The notes: generated by a model not told the origin, from the sequence alone. A stretch of 64,000 nucleotides of DNA from Planctomycetota bacterium (GCA_012959525.1 DUDB01000020.1:66991-130990), one strand, 5' to 3'. Positions 37,250 to 46,477 are shown, counted from the first letter of the stretch. Numbers and translations: made by a program.

Positions 37250-37459
37250 ATGATGAGCTCTCCTCCGCACCTGCACGATCCGGACTCGAAGGAAGAGCCT
37301 GCCGCGGCGCAGCCCGAGCTGATCCCGCTCAGGACCCTGATGGCGGTAAACCTGCGGGTGCTGCTGGTTGTGGCGGCCTTAGGGGCCATGGCCTTCGGGT
37401 TGTGGAGAGGGTTGGCGGCCCTGTTCCCTGAGCTCAAGTGGCTGCAATACCCCGGCTGA
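37250..37459 (+). CDS. Small single-pass membrane protein of unknown function
   Basis: 69 residues. A charged N-terminal part (H-D-P-D-S-K-E-E-P) is followed by one membrane segment at about 33-52 (L-R-V-L-L-V-V-A-A-L-G-A-M-A-F-G-L-W). GAGG lies 8 bases before ATG 37250; GTG 37247 and ATG 37253 are adjacent alternatives. It starts 35 bases after tRNA-Leu and ends 7 bases before the converging rsmG stop, so it fills the gap cleanly. No family is recognised. Confidence 0.5.
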   Translation: MMSSPPHLHDPDSKEEPAAAQPELIPLRTLMAVNLRVLLVVAALGAMAFGLWRGLAALFPELKWLQYPG

Positions 37460-37466
37460 GGCTTGG

Positions 37467-38501
37467 CTAGAGGCCGGCGCCGCCGGGCGCGCGATACACC
37501 AGGATCGCGCGAGCTCCCAGTTCGTCGGGAAGCTCATGCTCCCAGACGGTATCTAGGTGGAAGCCGAGGCGCTCCGTTTCCCTCTCCGCGGCCCGCACCT
37601 CTCGGGACCAGGACTTGCCCTTGAGCATGACGAAGTCATGAAACGTCTGCCGCACCTTGCGAACGGTACGCACGTTCTCCCGTACAGAACTCACGGCGCG
37701 CGCCATGACGATATCCACCTTCTCCACCGCCAGGTGGTCTTCGGCTCTGGCCCACACGGCCCTTGCGTTTGGAATCCCCAGTTTGTCGATGCACGCTTGA
37801 ACGAACTCCACTTTCTTGCGCGTGGAGTCGACCAAGATGACCGAGCAATTCGGCTCGGCAAGGGCGATGGGGATGCCCGGGAAGCCCGCGCCTGTACCCA
37901 GGTCCAATAGTCGCTTGGCAATCATGGGAACCAGGCGCGTCATCCGCCAACAGTCCAGGTAGTGCTTGGCGGCCACGTCCTTGGGCGTCTGAATGGCGGT
38001 CAAGTTGAGTGTCTTGTTCGCTTCGAGGAGCAGGCGGGCGTGCTCCGCATATTTCTCCAGCAACTCCGCGCTGACGCCCTCCTCGTCTTGGAAGGCCCAT
38101 TGCAAGGCCGAGAGCATGGTCTTCATCCCGGGCACTTTCGTATCGGGGTCCCCGGGTTCGCCCTCGTCATCGATACTGGTGCTGCTGCGTCGGGTGGACT
38201 TGCCGCCTTTGGGTTTGGGCGCTTGCTCCTCGGAGTCTTCGTCACCCTCAGAGGCTTCGTCCTCCGTTTCATCTGCGTCTTCCCCTCCCCCATCGGCCTC
38301 CTCATCGAAGGCAGCGGCTACATCATCGGGGTCCAGGGCGGACTCCAGCAGCTCCGAATCCAGTCCGTCGGCCTCGAGCTCCGGTGGTGCGCCAGGCTCA
38401 GGACCACTCCCAGCCTCCTCGGGGGAATCCAACTCGCCGTCCGTGGGCTCTTCCTCCCGTCCGGACTTCTCTTCGCTGGCATCGGTGTGGTTGGCAGTCA
38501 T
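37467..38501 (-). CDS. rsmG: 16S rRNA (guanine527-N7)-methyltransferase with acidic extension
   Basis: 344 residues. The C-terminal 210 residues are RsmG: Y-A-E-H-A-R-L-L-L-E-A-N-K-T-L-N-L-T-A-I, the SAM loop L-L-D-L-G-T-G-A-G-F-P-G-I-P and later V-M-A-R-A-V-S-S-V. The N-terminal about 130 residues are almost wholly Asp/Glu/Ser/Gly, rare in this family. ATG 38501 is chosen; the frame extends to 38579 through the tRNA-Trp gene, which cannot be coding. tRNA-Trp lies directly upstream. Confidence 0.93.
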   Translation of the reverse strand: MTANHTDASEEKSGREEEPTDGELDSPEEAGSGPEPGAPPELEADGLDSELLESALDPDDVAAAFDEEADGGGEDADETEDEASEGDEDSEEQAPKPKGGKSTRRSSTSIDDEGEPGDPDTKVPGMKTMLSALQWAFQDEEGVSAELLEKYAEHARLLLEANKTLNLTAIQTPKDVAAKHYLDCWRMTRLVPMIAKRLLDLGTGAGFPGIPIALAEPNCSVILVDSTRKKVEFVQACIDKLGIPNARAVWARAEDHLAVEKVDIVMARAVSSVRENVRTVRKVRQTFHDFVMLKGKSWSREVRAAERETERLGFHLDTVWEHELPDELGARAILVYRAPGGAGL

Positions 38502-38517
38502 GGGGCGCGAGGGGCGA

Positions 38518-38595
38518 TGGCAGGGCAGCAGGGACTCGAACCCCGATCCTACTGATTTGGAATCAGTCGCTCTAACCAATTGGAGCTACTGCCCT
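38518..38595 (-). tRNA. tRNA-Trp (anticodon CCA)
   Basis: The reverse strand starts AGGGCAGTAGCTC, closes with CTGCCCT, then G and an encoded CCA. The anticodon loop TTCCAAA gives CCA. D-loop AATTGGTTAGAGC and T-loop GGTTCGAGT are normal; short variable loop. Confidence 0.96.
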
Positions 38596-38723
38596 TCTGC
38601 GGGGAAGGGTACGCACTGGGACTTGGGAAGGGAAGAGAGGCCTATGGGGCGGACGGCTCGGGGAGTTAGAGTGTCCGCCCCACCACTCCCGCATCCCTGA
38701 CCCCGCACAGTCTGTCCCCCACC

Positions 38724-40199
38724 TTGGCACCCAAGCCTAAACGTCGCCCCGAGAAACCCAAGGGCGGAGGCTCTAGTCCCCAGGGGGCGCGGCCGCAAAG
38801 GAAGAAGCGCAAGGGAGCGAGGAGGAAGGCCTCGGGCAAGAGCACCAAAGAGTCCAAAACCACGGACGACCCGCCGCAGACAGCCGTTTCCCGCCCCAAC
38901 ATCTCAACGCAAGGGCTCTGCGAGCCCGAGCGTATCGCAGCAGACGTCATCCGCCCCAGCAGTCTCGATAAAGACGCACTCAAGGTCGTAAGCCGACTGC
39001 AGGATCGGGGCTTCGAGGCCTATTTTGTCGGCGGTTGCGTGCGCGACCTCCTGATCGGTCGCCGGCCCAAGGACTATGACGTAGCCACGAGCGCCCGCCC
39101 AGGGCAGGTCAAACGCATCTTCAAGAATGGTCGCATTATCGGGCGCCGCTTCCGCCTGGTTCACGTGACGTTTGGCCACAAGATCATTGAAACGGCGACT
39201 TTCCGCCAAGCGCCGAAGACTCAAGGGGGCGGGGACCTCCTCATCACCGAGGACAACGAATACGGCACCGCTAACGAAGATGCCCAGCGCCGGGACTTCA
39301 CCGTTAACGGCCTCTTTCTCGAACCCCGCGAGCATGAAGTCATCGACTACGTTGAGGGGTTGCAGGACTTGGAGGACCGAGTGCTACGGACAATTGGAAC
39401 GCCCGAGGTGCGTCTGCTTGAGGACCCCGTCCGCATCATGCGTGCCGTGAAGTTCGCCACACGCCTCGACTTTCGGATCGAAGACGAAACATGGGATGCC
39501 ATGTGTGCGGTCGCCCCCGAGTTGGCCCGTTCGGCCCCGCCCAGGGTGTTCGAGGAAGTCCTACGTCTCATGCGCTCTGGCACCGCCATGGGATCGTTCA
39601 AGATGCTTCGGGCTTGCGGGGCGTTGCGCTCCATCCTCCCAGCGCAGGACATTCACCTGGGGGCCCGTCGCGGAGGGCCTGAGGAGGATCATCTCCGAGC
39701 GGAGGTTTTCTGGCGCCTTCTGGAGGCATTGGACAGTGAGGTCCATCAGGGCTACGAACCGACGGTCGCCGTGGTCATTGCCGTTCTCTTCAACGAATTG
39801 GTAGAGCGTGAGGTGGATCCGGATACGCGCACAATGCGGGGTGATCCCGGAGATCGAATGAGTGTGTGCCGTGCGGTAATGGACCCGCTGTTCGATGCCG
39901 CGCGCCTCAACCGTCGGGAATTTGGTCGTGCCCAACGCCTGATCGCCAACCAGAGCCGGTTCCAGGCCCTGACCAATCCCAGCTTTAGCCCCCTGCTTTT
40001 TGCCCGCCAAGAGGACTTCCCCGAGGCTCTGGACCTGTTTGGACTGCGCGAGAAGGCCCGGGGGGTGGGTTGGGACATCTTTGAAGCATGGCAGGAGATC
40101 TTTGACCGTGCCCAATCTGCCACCGAAGAGGATTTGGAGGCGGAGCGCAAGAGGATCCGGAGGCGGCCCCGACGGGCCCGTCGGCGGAGGCGTAAATGA
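38724..40199 (+). CDS. pcnB: Poly(A) polymerase I-like nucleotidyltransferase
   Basis: 491 residues. The class II nucleotidyltransferase core has Y-F-V-G-G-C-V-R-D-L-L-I-G at 100-112 and the metal-binding D-Y-D (117-119). G-R-R-F-R-L-V-H-V-T-F-G and I-I-E-T-A-T-F-R favour PcnB over CCA-adding enzymes. All four tRNAs here encode CCA, which fits. The N-terminal 50 residues and last 20 residues are Lys/Arg-rich tails likely to bind RNA. The start is TTG 38724; no nearer ATG precedes the core. Confidence 0.88.
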   Translation: MAPKPKRRPEKPKGGGSSPQGARPQRKKRKGARRKASGKSTKESKTTDDPPQTAVSRPNISTQGLCEPERIAADVIRPSSLDKDALKVVSRLQDRGFEAYFVGGCVRDLLIGRRPKDYDVATSARPGQVKRIFKNGRIIGRRFRLVHVTFGHKIIETATFRQAPKTQGGGDLLITEDNEYGTANEDAQRRDFTVNGLFLEPREHEVIDYVEGLQDLEDRVLRTIGTPEVRLLEDPVRIMRAVKFATRLDFRIEDETWDAMCAVAPELARSAPPRVFEEVLRLMRSGTAMGSFKMLRACGALRSILPAQDIHLGARRGGPEEDHLRAEVFWRLLEALDSEVHQGYEPTVAVVIAVLFNELVEREVDPDTRTMRGDPGDRMSVCRAVMDPLFDAARLNRREFGRAQRLIANQSRFQALTNPSFSPLLFARQEDFPEALDLFGLREKARGVGWDIFEAWQEIFDRAQSATEEDLEAERKRIRRRPRRARRRRRK

Positions 40200-40229
40200 C
40201 CATTATGAGACTTCACATGCTGCATGTAG

Positions 40230-40245
40230 GCGCCACAGGTGGCGC
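40230..40245 (+). terminator. Hairpin just after pcnB
   Basis: GCGCCAC and GTGGCGC form a perfect stem 30 bases after the pcnB stop, followed by ATTTCC. The tiny loop and short T-run make it a modest terminator candidate. Confidence 0.4.
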
Positions 40246-40508
40246 ATTTCCAAGGAAGTTGTAAATTACTCGAGCTAGAGGGTGGCGAATCGCCCACGGG
40301 GGGTAATGTTGGCCTAGTGCGGTGAGACGCCAGACAGACGGGGACTTCCTTGACCCCACCCCCCCCCTCACCCGCGTGCACGAACTTTGCGGTGATTGTC
40401 ACGCGGGCGGGGTCGGGAGGTCGCCCGCGCGGGAAACCTGGTGTCTCAGACGTGCGCTTCGGCGCCGTTTCGGCGTGCGCGGGTTCGCCTTCGCCCCGAC
40501 CAACCTCC

Positions 40509-40536
40509 GGGCCGGCCCTCCTCCTAGGGCCGGCCC
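40509..40536 (+). terminator. Strong hairpin upstream of exported-protein gene
   Basis: GGGCCGGCCCT and AGGGCCGGCCC, a perfect 11-bp inverted repeat with a 6-base loop, followed by ACTTTCATTT. By sequence it could end a transcript from the 40200-40500 region. Confidence 0.55.
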
Positions 40537-40657
40537 ACTTTCATTTCGGGCACTGGCTGGGCCCTGAAGGGCGTCTCAGAGGCCCAGGGGGCTCCGGGGA
40601 CCGGCTTCTAGCCCCTCGCTCTGAGCGGAACGATCACGGAATTGGCACCATGCACTC

Positions 40658-41779
40658 ATGGTGACGATCGCAGTTGTTCTACCCGTCCTTGGATGGCTGG
40701 TCTTGGCTTCCCCTTCCGAGGCCCAGGAGCCGGGCCCGACCGACGGGGAGCTACAAGGAATCTGGGAGAAGCTGCCCGGGGAGGCTCGCCAGGAGGTGAG
40801 CCAGTGGTATCAGGCCGAAATCACCGCGGCCAGGACCTACCAGAGCCAGCTGGTTGCCTACGTCCTCAAGGCTGTAGAGCACGATCCAAGGGACTGGCCG
40901 AGGGCTGCATCCGCTCCGCCCCTGTACGAGGCCAGCGTCCACGCCCCGGCCCAGGTCATCAGGCGGAAGTTTGTCGCTCGTCCCTCCCGCAGCCAGGAGA
41001 CCTGGATCAAGAGGGTCTTCAGGGCAAGGGCAACTGAGCCCGTTCCTCCCGCGTGGGCCTACGATTACGCGCAGGGGACGGTGGTGGCGTTAGGAAGAGA
41101 GCGCCTTGTGAGTCCCGGGCCCACCCACATCTTCGAGCTGGCTCTGGCGGGCCGGGTGCCTGATTCGGATCTGGCTCAGGCCATCGTCGCCGCCCGGTTG
41201 GACAAGGGGGGGCAGCGAGTGGCGCACCGGGCCTTTGCACACGCCTATTCCGATCGGGCTGGGAAAGCCCTGCGCGAGGTCACCCTCTACGACGTCTGGG
41301 GCTCAGGCCTTGAGATGGAGATGCCGGACGTGGAATGCCTGGGGGTCGTGCACGACGTCCTGGGGGACTGGAAAAGTTGGGTGGCGCCGGTGCCACCCAC
41401 GCAGCACGACGCACTCTATGCGCGCATCGCAGAGGTCTACCTCGACCTGCGAGCTGAGCGCGAGATGGGGCAGGCACTGGCCGCTACCTATCTTCAGGCT
41501 GAGCCTCCTTTGGCGGCCACTTACCTAGCCCACAGAGGCCGACTGCACGCACTATGGGCGCAGGTCGGTTGTGACCCCTCGGTTCTGGTAGGCGAGATCC
41601 CAACAACCGACGAAGGCCTAGAGGAGTTCTGGATTACCCGTGGCAAGGCCTTGGATTCGGATCTCACCCTGTGGCAGGCCGGCGGGGTTCGGCGCGCCGC
41701 CCTGGCTGCTGATGCCATCAAGGTTCGGGAGACCCTCGTTTGGGTGATGCGGCAGTTGGAGTTACTTCCCGGTGAATGA
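40658..41779 (+). CDS. Exported protein of unknown function
   Basis: 373 residues. Signal peptide at 1-22 (M-V-T-I-A-V-V-L-P-V-L-G-W-L-V-L-A, cleavage near S-E-A-Q). The mature part is helical with many Trp/Tyr and Ala/Leu segments; W-A-Y-D-Y-A-Q-G-T-V-V-A-L-G and L-Y-D-V-W-G-S-G-L-E-M are distinctive blocks. No motif is recognised. It overlaps the converging flavoprotein gene by 18 bases at the 3' end. Confidence 0.75.
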   Translation: MVTIAVVLPVLGWLVLASPSEAQEPGPTDGELQGIWEKLPGEARQEVSQWYQAEITAARTYQSQLVAYVLKAVEHDPRDWPRAASAPPLYEASVHAPAQVIRRKFVARPSRSQETWIKRVFRARATEPVPPAWAYDYAQGTVVALGRERLVSPGPTHIFELALAGRVPDSDLAQAIVAARLDKGGQRVAHRAFAHAYSDRAGKALREVTLYDVWGSGLEMEMPDVECLGVVHDVLGDWKSWVAPVPPTQHDALYARIAEVYLDLRAEREMGQALAATYLQAEPPLAATYLAHRGRLHALWAQVGCDPSVLVGEIPTTDEGLEEFWITRGKALDSDLTLWQAGGVRRAALAADAIKVRETLVWVMRQLELLPGE

Positions 41780-43027
41780 TCGGGCCGCGGCCCGTCCCGC
41801 CATGTAGCCCGTGGAGAACGCGGCCTGGAAATTCAAGCCACCGATGGGTCCATCGAGATCGAGCAGTTCTCCGCAGACAAACAGGCCCTCATGGCCGTGC
41901 ACCTGCATGGTCCGGGAATCGAGAGCGTCGAGTGCCAGGCCCCCCGCCGTGACCTCCGCTTGGTCGTAACCAAGGGTTCCCTCTACGGGCAGGGGCAGTC
42001 GCTTGATCGCCTCAATCAGGCCGTGGCGCTGAGCTCGAGTCAGGGCTGCCGCCGCCATGTCCGGCCCGATGTCGCAGGCGGCACAGATGGGGCCTAACAG
42101 CCTTCGGGGAACCTTGCCCTTGAGGAGCCGGGTGGCACCGGGCCGACCGGGTTGGGCGGCGAGGGCAAGCAATTCATCACGCAGGGACTCACGGTCGATG
42201 TCCGGCAGGAGGTCCGCACGTAGATCCACCTGGGCGTGATCCCCCAGCGCGGAGATGCGGCCCGAAAGGTCCATGGGGCCCGGCCCTGAGAGTCCACGGT
42301 GGGTGAACAACAGAGGGCGCCTCCGCCGGGCCGCAGGCTCACCCTTGGCCTGCTGCAGGAAGAGTTCGCAGTCCGGGAGCGAGACGCCAGCCAACTCTTG
42401 AACCCAGTGCGCGTTGGAACGCAGTGGAACGAGGGATGGCCGGGGCTCAACTAGGGGAAGCCCAAGGCTCTGCAGCCAGCCATAGCCATCTCCGGTCGTC
42501 CCGGTACGGGGATAGCTCTTGCCGCCGGCCGCGAGGATGACTGCACTGGCCTCCAGATCTTCATCGCCGGGGCAGCGCAGGGTCCAGGATGATCCGCTCC
42601 CCTCCTGTTGGACGAGCTCAAGTAGAGGTGTGTCGTAGCGCACCTCTGCACCCGCCGCGAGGGTCACCTGCAGTAGCGCGTCCCGCACGTCGCGTGCCCG
42701 GCCGCTGACCGGGAAGATCTTCTCAAGGGGAGCTGAGCGGGTCGGTACTCCCCAATCGGAGAAGGCCTCCCTCAGGGCTTTTGGGGAGAGGGCCTGGAAG
42801 GGGCCCCGCAGAAACCGCTCACCCTGTTTGCCAAACAGGCGAGCAGCGGCTCTCGGCTCCAGGGTGGTGGTCAGATTGCAGTGGGTACCACCGCTGGCAA
42901 GGATCTTCGTCCCTGCCCGTGGGGTCTTCTCAATAACTAGGACGCGAGCCCCACCACGCGCTGCTTCCAGCGCCGCCATCAAGCCTGCGGCCCCTGCTCC
43001 GACAACAACGACGTCGTGGCCGGTCAT
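41762..43027 (-). CDS. HI0933/YhiN-family FAD-dependent oxidoreductase
   Basis: 421 residues. N-terminal Rossmann loop V-V-V-G-A-G-A-A-G-L-M-A-A, then K-I-L-A-S-G-G-T-H-C-N-L-T, and C-terminal C-G-E-L-L-D-L-D-G-P-I-G-G-L-N-F-Q-A-A-F-S-T-G, all diagnostic for the HI0933/BaiN family. Physiological substrates are mostly unknown. The start shares one base with the upstream stop (TGATG), so it is coupled to the dihydrouridine synthase gene. Confidence 0.9.
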   Translation of the reverse strand: MTGHDVVVVGAGAAGLMAALEAARGGARVLVIEKTPRAGTKILASGGTHCNLTTTLEPRAAARLFGKQGERFLRGPFQALSPKALREAFSDWGVPTRSAPLEKIFPVSGRARDVRDALLQVTLAAGAEVRYDTPLLELVQQEGSGSSWTLRCPGDEDLEASAVILAAGGKSYPRTGTTGDGYGWLQSLGLPLVEPRPSLVPLRSNAHWVQELAGVSLPDCELFLQQAKGEPAARRRRPLLFTHRGLSGPGPMDLSGRISALGDHAQVDLRADLLPDIDRESLRDELLALAAQPGRPGATRLLKGKVPRRLLGPICAACDIGPDMAAAALTRAQRHGLIEAIKRLPLPVEGTLGYDQAEVTAGGLALDALDSRTMQVHGHEGLFVCGELLDLDGPIGGLNFQAAFSTGYMAGRAAARSFTGK

Positions 43028-44232
43028 CAGCCCGCTCCAAGGGCCTTCTCCCAGGCCCGAATCTCATCAGCCGTATGGGGCCCCTTGGGGGGCGTGTCGT
43101 CGTCGAGATCGTCCAGGTAGCCCTCGGGCAGTTTGACCCTCTGGGTGCGGCTTCCCTTGGCCCTGGATGCACGCAGAGCCTGGAGCGGGAAGGGCTGGTC
43201 AAGACCCAGCGGTGTGACAAGGGGGCGCATCTCGTCCATGGCACCCAGGCGCGACAATTGCGCGCGCACCCCAGCGGCCCCCCTGAACCCGCGCAGGTAC
43301 CAGGAGGTCCACTTACGCATCTGCCGGACCCCCAGCTCTTCACCAAAGAGCTCGGTCAGACGCTGTCCGTGATTTTCCATGACATCCAGCACGCCTCCGA
43401 GGTTGGGAGGAGCCGCCGGCTCCTCTCCGGAGAACACGGAGACGAACTCGCCGAAGAGCCAGGGACGTCCCAGGCAGCCGCGCCCGACGATGACGCCATC
43501 ACAGCCGGTCTCCCGCAACATGCGCAGGGCGTCCCAGCACTCGAAGACGTCCCCGTTGCCGAGGACCGGAATCCTGAGGGCTTGTTTTAGTTGGCGAATG
43601 GCCTCCCAGTCGGCGTCGCCAGAGTACAGCTGGGATGCGGTGCGGGCATGCAGGCCCACAGCCGCAGCACCCTCTTCCTGGGCGGCCCGGCCGGCCTCAA
43701 GATGGGTCAAGGTTTGAGGATCGATCCCGGTACGCATCTTGACGGTGACGGGGACTTCCTGGGCGCTCGCCACCATCGCTCGAACCAATCGCGCCACGAG
43801 CCGGGGCTTGGCGGGAATGGCACTACCTCCCCCTTGGCGCGTCACCTTGGGGACCGGGCACCCGAAGTTGATGTCTATGTGATCGATCCCTTCATCCACC
43901 AGGCGCGCCACCATCTCTCCCAAATCCTTGGGGTCGGAGCCATAAATCTGGATGGACCGCGGGTGTTCACCAGGGTGAATCGCTGCCAGCTTGGCGGTCA
44001 GCCTGTTGCCAAGCAGGAAGCCCCTGGCCGTGATCATCTCCGAGACAAACAGGCCTGCACCGTACTCGCGGCAGAGACTCCGAAAGGGGTAGTTGGTTAC
44101 GCCCGCCATGGGTGCCAAGACAACGGGTGTGTCCAGGCGCAGGCGGCCGATCTGCAAGGGCTTAAACTCGCCAGGGCTCGCCGGGGGGACCCCAGAATTC
44201 TGGGGGGTGCAGATGCGCGCGGAGGGAGGCAT
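43027..44232 (-). CDS. tRNA-dihydrouridine synthase (DusB-type)
   Basis: About 401 residues. FMN TIM-barrel with L-A-P-M-A-G-V-T-N-Y-P-F-R, I-N-F-G-C-P-V-P-K-V-T-R (catalytic Cys in G-C-P), T-V-K-M-R-T-G and G-R-G-C-L-G-R-P-W near the phosphate site. It reduces uridines in the tRNA D-loop. ATG 44232 follows the preceding stop by 4 bases; ATG 44280 has an AGGAGGAG sequence 6-8 bases upstream but lies inside the previous gene and would add 16 residues. The C-terminal 70 residues extend beyond the common DusB length. Confidence 0.92.
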   Translation of the reverse strand: MPPSARICTPQNSGVPPASPGEFKPLQIGRLRLDTPVVLAPMAGVTNYPFRSLCREYGAGLFVSEMITARGFLLGNRLTAKLAAIHPGEHPRSIQIYGSDPKDLGEMVARLVDEGIDHIDINFGCPVPKVTRQGGGSAIPAKPRLVARLVRAMVASAQEVPVTVKMRTGIDPQTLTHLEAGRAAQEEGAAAVGLHARTASQLYSGDADWEAIRQLKQALRIPVLGNGDVFECWDALRMLRETGCDGVIVGRGCLGRPWLFGEFVSVFSGEEPAAPPNLGGVLDVMENHGQRLTELFGEELGVRQMRKWTSWYLRGFRGAAGVRAQLSRLGAMDEMRPLVTPLGLDQPFPLQALRASRAKGSRTQRVKLPEGYLDDLDDDTPPKGPHTADEIRAWEKALGAG

Positions 44233-44236
44233 GGGC

Positions 44237-46477
44237 CTAACCGTCGTCGGAACCTGAGGCCTCAGAGGTTGGGCCTTCATCGGCTGTCTCCTCCTGGGGG
44301 GCGAAGGTGCGACCCGGTGTTGGAGCCAGACCTGGCCCTCCGAAGGTCTGAATCTCGCTCACATCCAGCTCAGTGATGCCACTGCCAACCCGGCGCTGGA
44401 AGGCAACGGGAATCCCGTTCGGGCCCAAGGCCAGCGCGACGCGTCCGCCGCGTGTCGCCACATGTAGGCCGTTGTCCCGCTCATGGCTTTGCAGGTGCCA
44501 TTGCTCGACGCCCGGCGCCAGCTCAGGCCCAGTCAGCACAAGAGTGAAGAATGGCCCGAGCGGTGCAAACTGTCCCACAATCAGCGCATTCAGAATGTCC
44601 GAGCCATCTACGAGGGAGATGGATTCTTGCGCCGTTTGGGTATCCACGATGCCCCCCGCGTTGCGTCGCCGAATGGCCATGCGTGTGGTGGTGCCCACTC
44701 TGACCCCCTCCGCTAAGGTGCCCTGATCCCCATTGGACCGTTGGGCGCGTCGAAACTGGAACGACTGCAGTTGTCCTCCACGGAAAACCTGGGTCAGGTG
44801 AACGTCCGCTCCGGGAGAACCGTCATCGCCGGGGAAGACCTGATGTGAAGCGAAAGTGACTCCCCCATCGTAGGTTCGAACGACAGCGAACCGCTCGGCG
44901 AGTATCCGCGAGCCGTAGGCCATGGTCCGTACCCGGCCCGTGAGGACCACGTCCCCCACTGGAACCTCCGGGGGGCTCACCTCAAAGGGCTGCTCAAGGT
45001 GGCGGCGAGTGGTTTTTTGGCGGGCTCGAACATCGGACCGCATGGCCTGGAGAGCCTCCTGGTTCAAGTGTCTTCCTCGCAGCACGACCCCGACTGGATC
45101 CTTGAGGGTTGCAAGGCCCTTGGCCGGGTCAGCGGCAAGGATAGCCAGGTCAGCGATCTGCCCGGGGATGATCCGACCCCGATCAGGAGCAAGGTGCTCG
45201 GCCGAGCCGGAGGTGGCCAGGCGGAGAACCTCAAGCGGGGGGATTCCAGCACGGACCCACTGCTGGAGCTCGTGGACCAGGCCGATGCCAGGGGGAATCC
45301 AGGGGTTGGGACAAGCGCTTCCCGGGACAAGCGCAACTCCTCCGCGCCACAGCTCAAGGAGCGCGCGCCGCTGGGACGCCAGAGCGCGCGTCGTGAGAGC
45401 GTTCAGCTGGTTCTCCTTTCTTTGGACCGTCCAAACGAGAGCCTCTTGCCTCCAGAGCCTCTCGTAGGTGGGAGAGAGGAGATCCAGACCCAGTGCCTTC
45501 TCCCCGCTGGCCTCCAGGTTCTGAAGCATCCGAGCGAACACGCCCATGAGTGGGGTAATACCCAGTTGGCCCCGGTTCACCTCTTGGATGCCGGCCACAA
45601 GGTCGCTCTGGGTCACGTCGTGCCAACCCTTCCCGGCCGAAAGTAGGAGGTGCAAACCGATGACCCCGTCCTGCCCACTGGTGAGGATCTCCGCCCGGGT
45701 GACGCCCTGGGGCATCGGGCCCCATACCTGCAAGTTTGGGGCACCATGGGCCACCTCAATGAGGGCGCGCCAGGCGTCGGGTTGTAGTCCGCGGTGGAAG
45801 CACAGGAAGTCCGGGCGCATGACCGACTTATCCACTCCCAAGGACTCAGCGCGGGAGTCCATCATCGACAACAGTTCAGTGAGACGACTGCGAGCCGATG
45901 GGCCATCGGCAAGCACGAGAGCCTGCCCCGAGGAGGCCGTGGAGCTGTCGATAATGGGGCCGGCGATCAAAAGGGCGGGTCCAGGTCCCCGCTCCCGAGC
46001 AGGCGGCAGGCGTTCGAGCAGAACCCGTTCCACGTCGTTACCTGTGTCGCGCACAGTCGTCACCGAAGACAACACGTAGAGAGGGTCATGATCCGGGTCG
46101 TGACTGATCGCGCCGTCAATCAGTCCTGGCACCAGATACAGGCCACTCACATCGATGACCTGTGCATCGCTGGGAAGTTCCTGGGGCTCGTGGTCGGGAC
46201 CGCTGGGAATCACCGCCTCGATCCGCCCACCTCTCACGATCACAGTGGAGGGACCCCCTTCTAGGCTCCCATTCATGGGGTACACGTAGGCCCCCACCAG
46301 AGCAATGGGGCCAGGGACAGGAACCTCGAGTTGTGCCTGCGCCCGCTGGGAGGGGGGCACAGCGATGACTTCCTGAGCGGCAAGGCTTGGGGACGCGCAA
46401 ACCAGGCCTAGGAGGGCGGATGCGAGACCGTTCCCGCACCGGCGAAGGAGCACTAGGACGGGGCGTAGGGTGTTCAT
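44237..46477 (-). CDS. Exported amidohydrolase-fold protein lacking the HxH metal motif
   Basis: 746 residues. Signal peptide 1-35. Residues 60-500 follow the composite metal-dependent hydrolase layout: V-I-V-R-G-G-R-I-E-A-V, V-P-G-L-I-D at 116-121, S-S-V-T-T-V-R-D-T-G, and late G-R-I-I-P-G-Q-I-A-D-L-A-I-L. The usual H-x-H after P-G-L-I-D is G-A-I-S-H-D (122-127), so the first metal ligands are missing. A separate beta-rich domain fills about 510-720. It may be a binding or inactive homologue. ATG 46477 is chosen for the signal peptide; the frame extends to 46540. Confidence 0.82.
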   Translation of the reverse strand: MNTLRPVLVLLRRCGNGLASALLGLVCASPSLAAQEVIAVPPSQRAQAQLEVPVPGPIALVGAYVYPMNGSLEGGPSTVIVRGGRIEAVIPSGPDHEPQELPSDAQVIDVSGLYLVPGLIDGAISHDPDHDPLYVLSSVTTVRDTGNDVERVLLERLPPARERGPGPALLIAGPIIDSSTASSGQALVLADGPSARSRLTELLSMMDSRAESLGVDKSVMRPDFLCFHRGLQPDAWRALIEVAHGAPNLQVWGPMPQGVTRAEILTSGQDGVIGLHLLLSAGKGWHDVTQSDLVAGIQEVNRGQLGITPLMGVFARMLQNLEASGEKALGLDLLSPTYERLWRQEALVWTVQRKENQLNALTTRALASQRRALLELWRGGVALVPGSACPNPWIPPGIGLVHELQQWVRAGIPPLEVLRLATSGSAEHLAPDRGRIIPGQIADLAILAADPAKGLATLKDPVGVVLRGRHLNQEALQAMRSDVRARQKTTRRHLEQPFEVSPPEVPVGDVVLTGRVRTMAYGSRILAERFAVVRTYDGGVTFASHQVFPGDDGSPGADVHLTQVFRGGQLQSFQFRRAQRSNGDQGTLAEGVRVGTTTRMAIRRRNAGGIVDTQTAQESISLVDGSDILNALIVGQFAPLGPFFTLVLTGPELAPGVEQWHLQSHERDNGLHVATRGGRVALALGPNGIPVAFQRRVGSGITELDVSEIQTFGGPGLAPTPGRTFAPQEETADEGPTSEASGSDDG

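Larger units (their letters stand above)
40200..40657. other. Structured spacer of about 460 bases, no gene seen
   Basis: Contains two adjacent palindromic elements just after pcnB (40215-40227 and 40230-40245), a long-range GGTCGGG/CCCGACC pairing potential between about 40410 and 40500 enclosing GC-rich inner hairpins, and a perfect 11-bp stem at 40509-40536. No open frame here is persuasive. The region could hold a small RNA or a long 5' leader of the downstream gene. I find no match to RNase P, SRP or known riboswitch cores. Confidence 0.5.

Noticed and set aside
38502-38579. Longer start for rsmG
   Set aside because: The extra codons run through the tRNA-Trp gene.
40200-40657. RNase P RNA or SRP RNA
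   Set aside because: The conserved RNase P helices (GAGGAAAGTCC-type) and the SRP GGAA/AGCA loops are absent.
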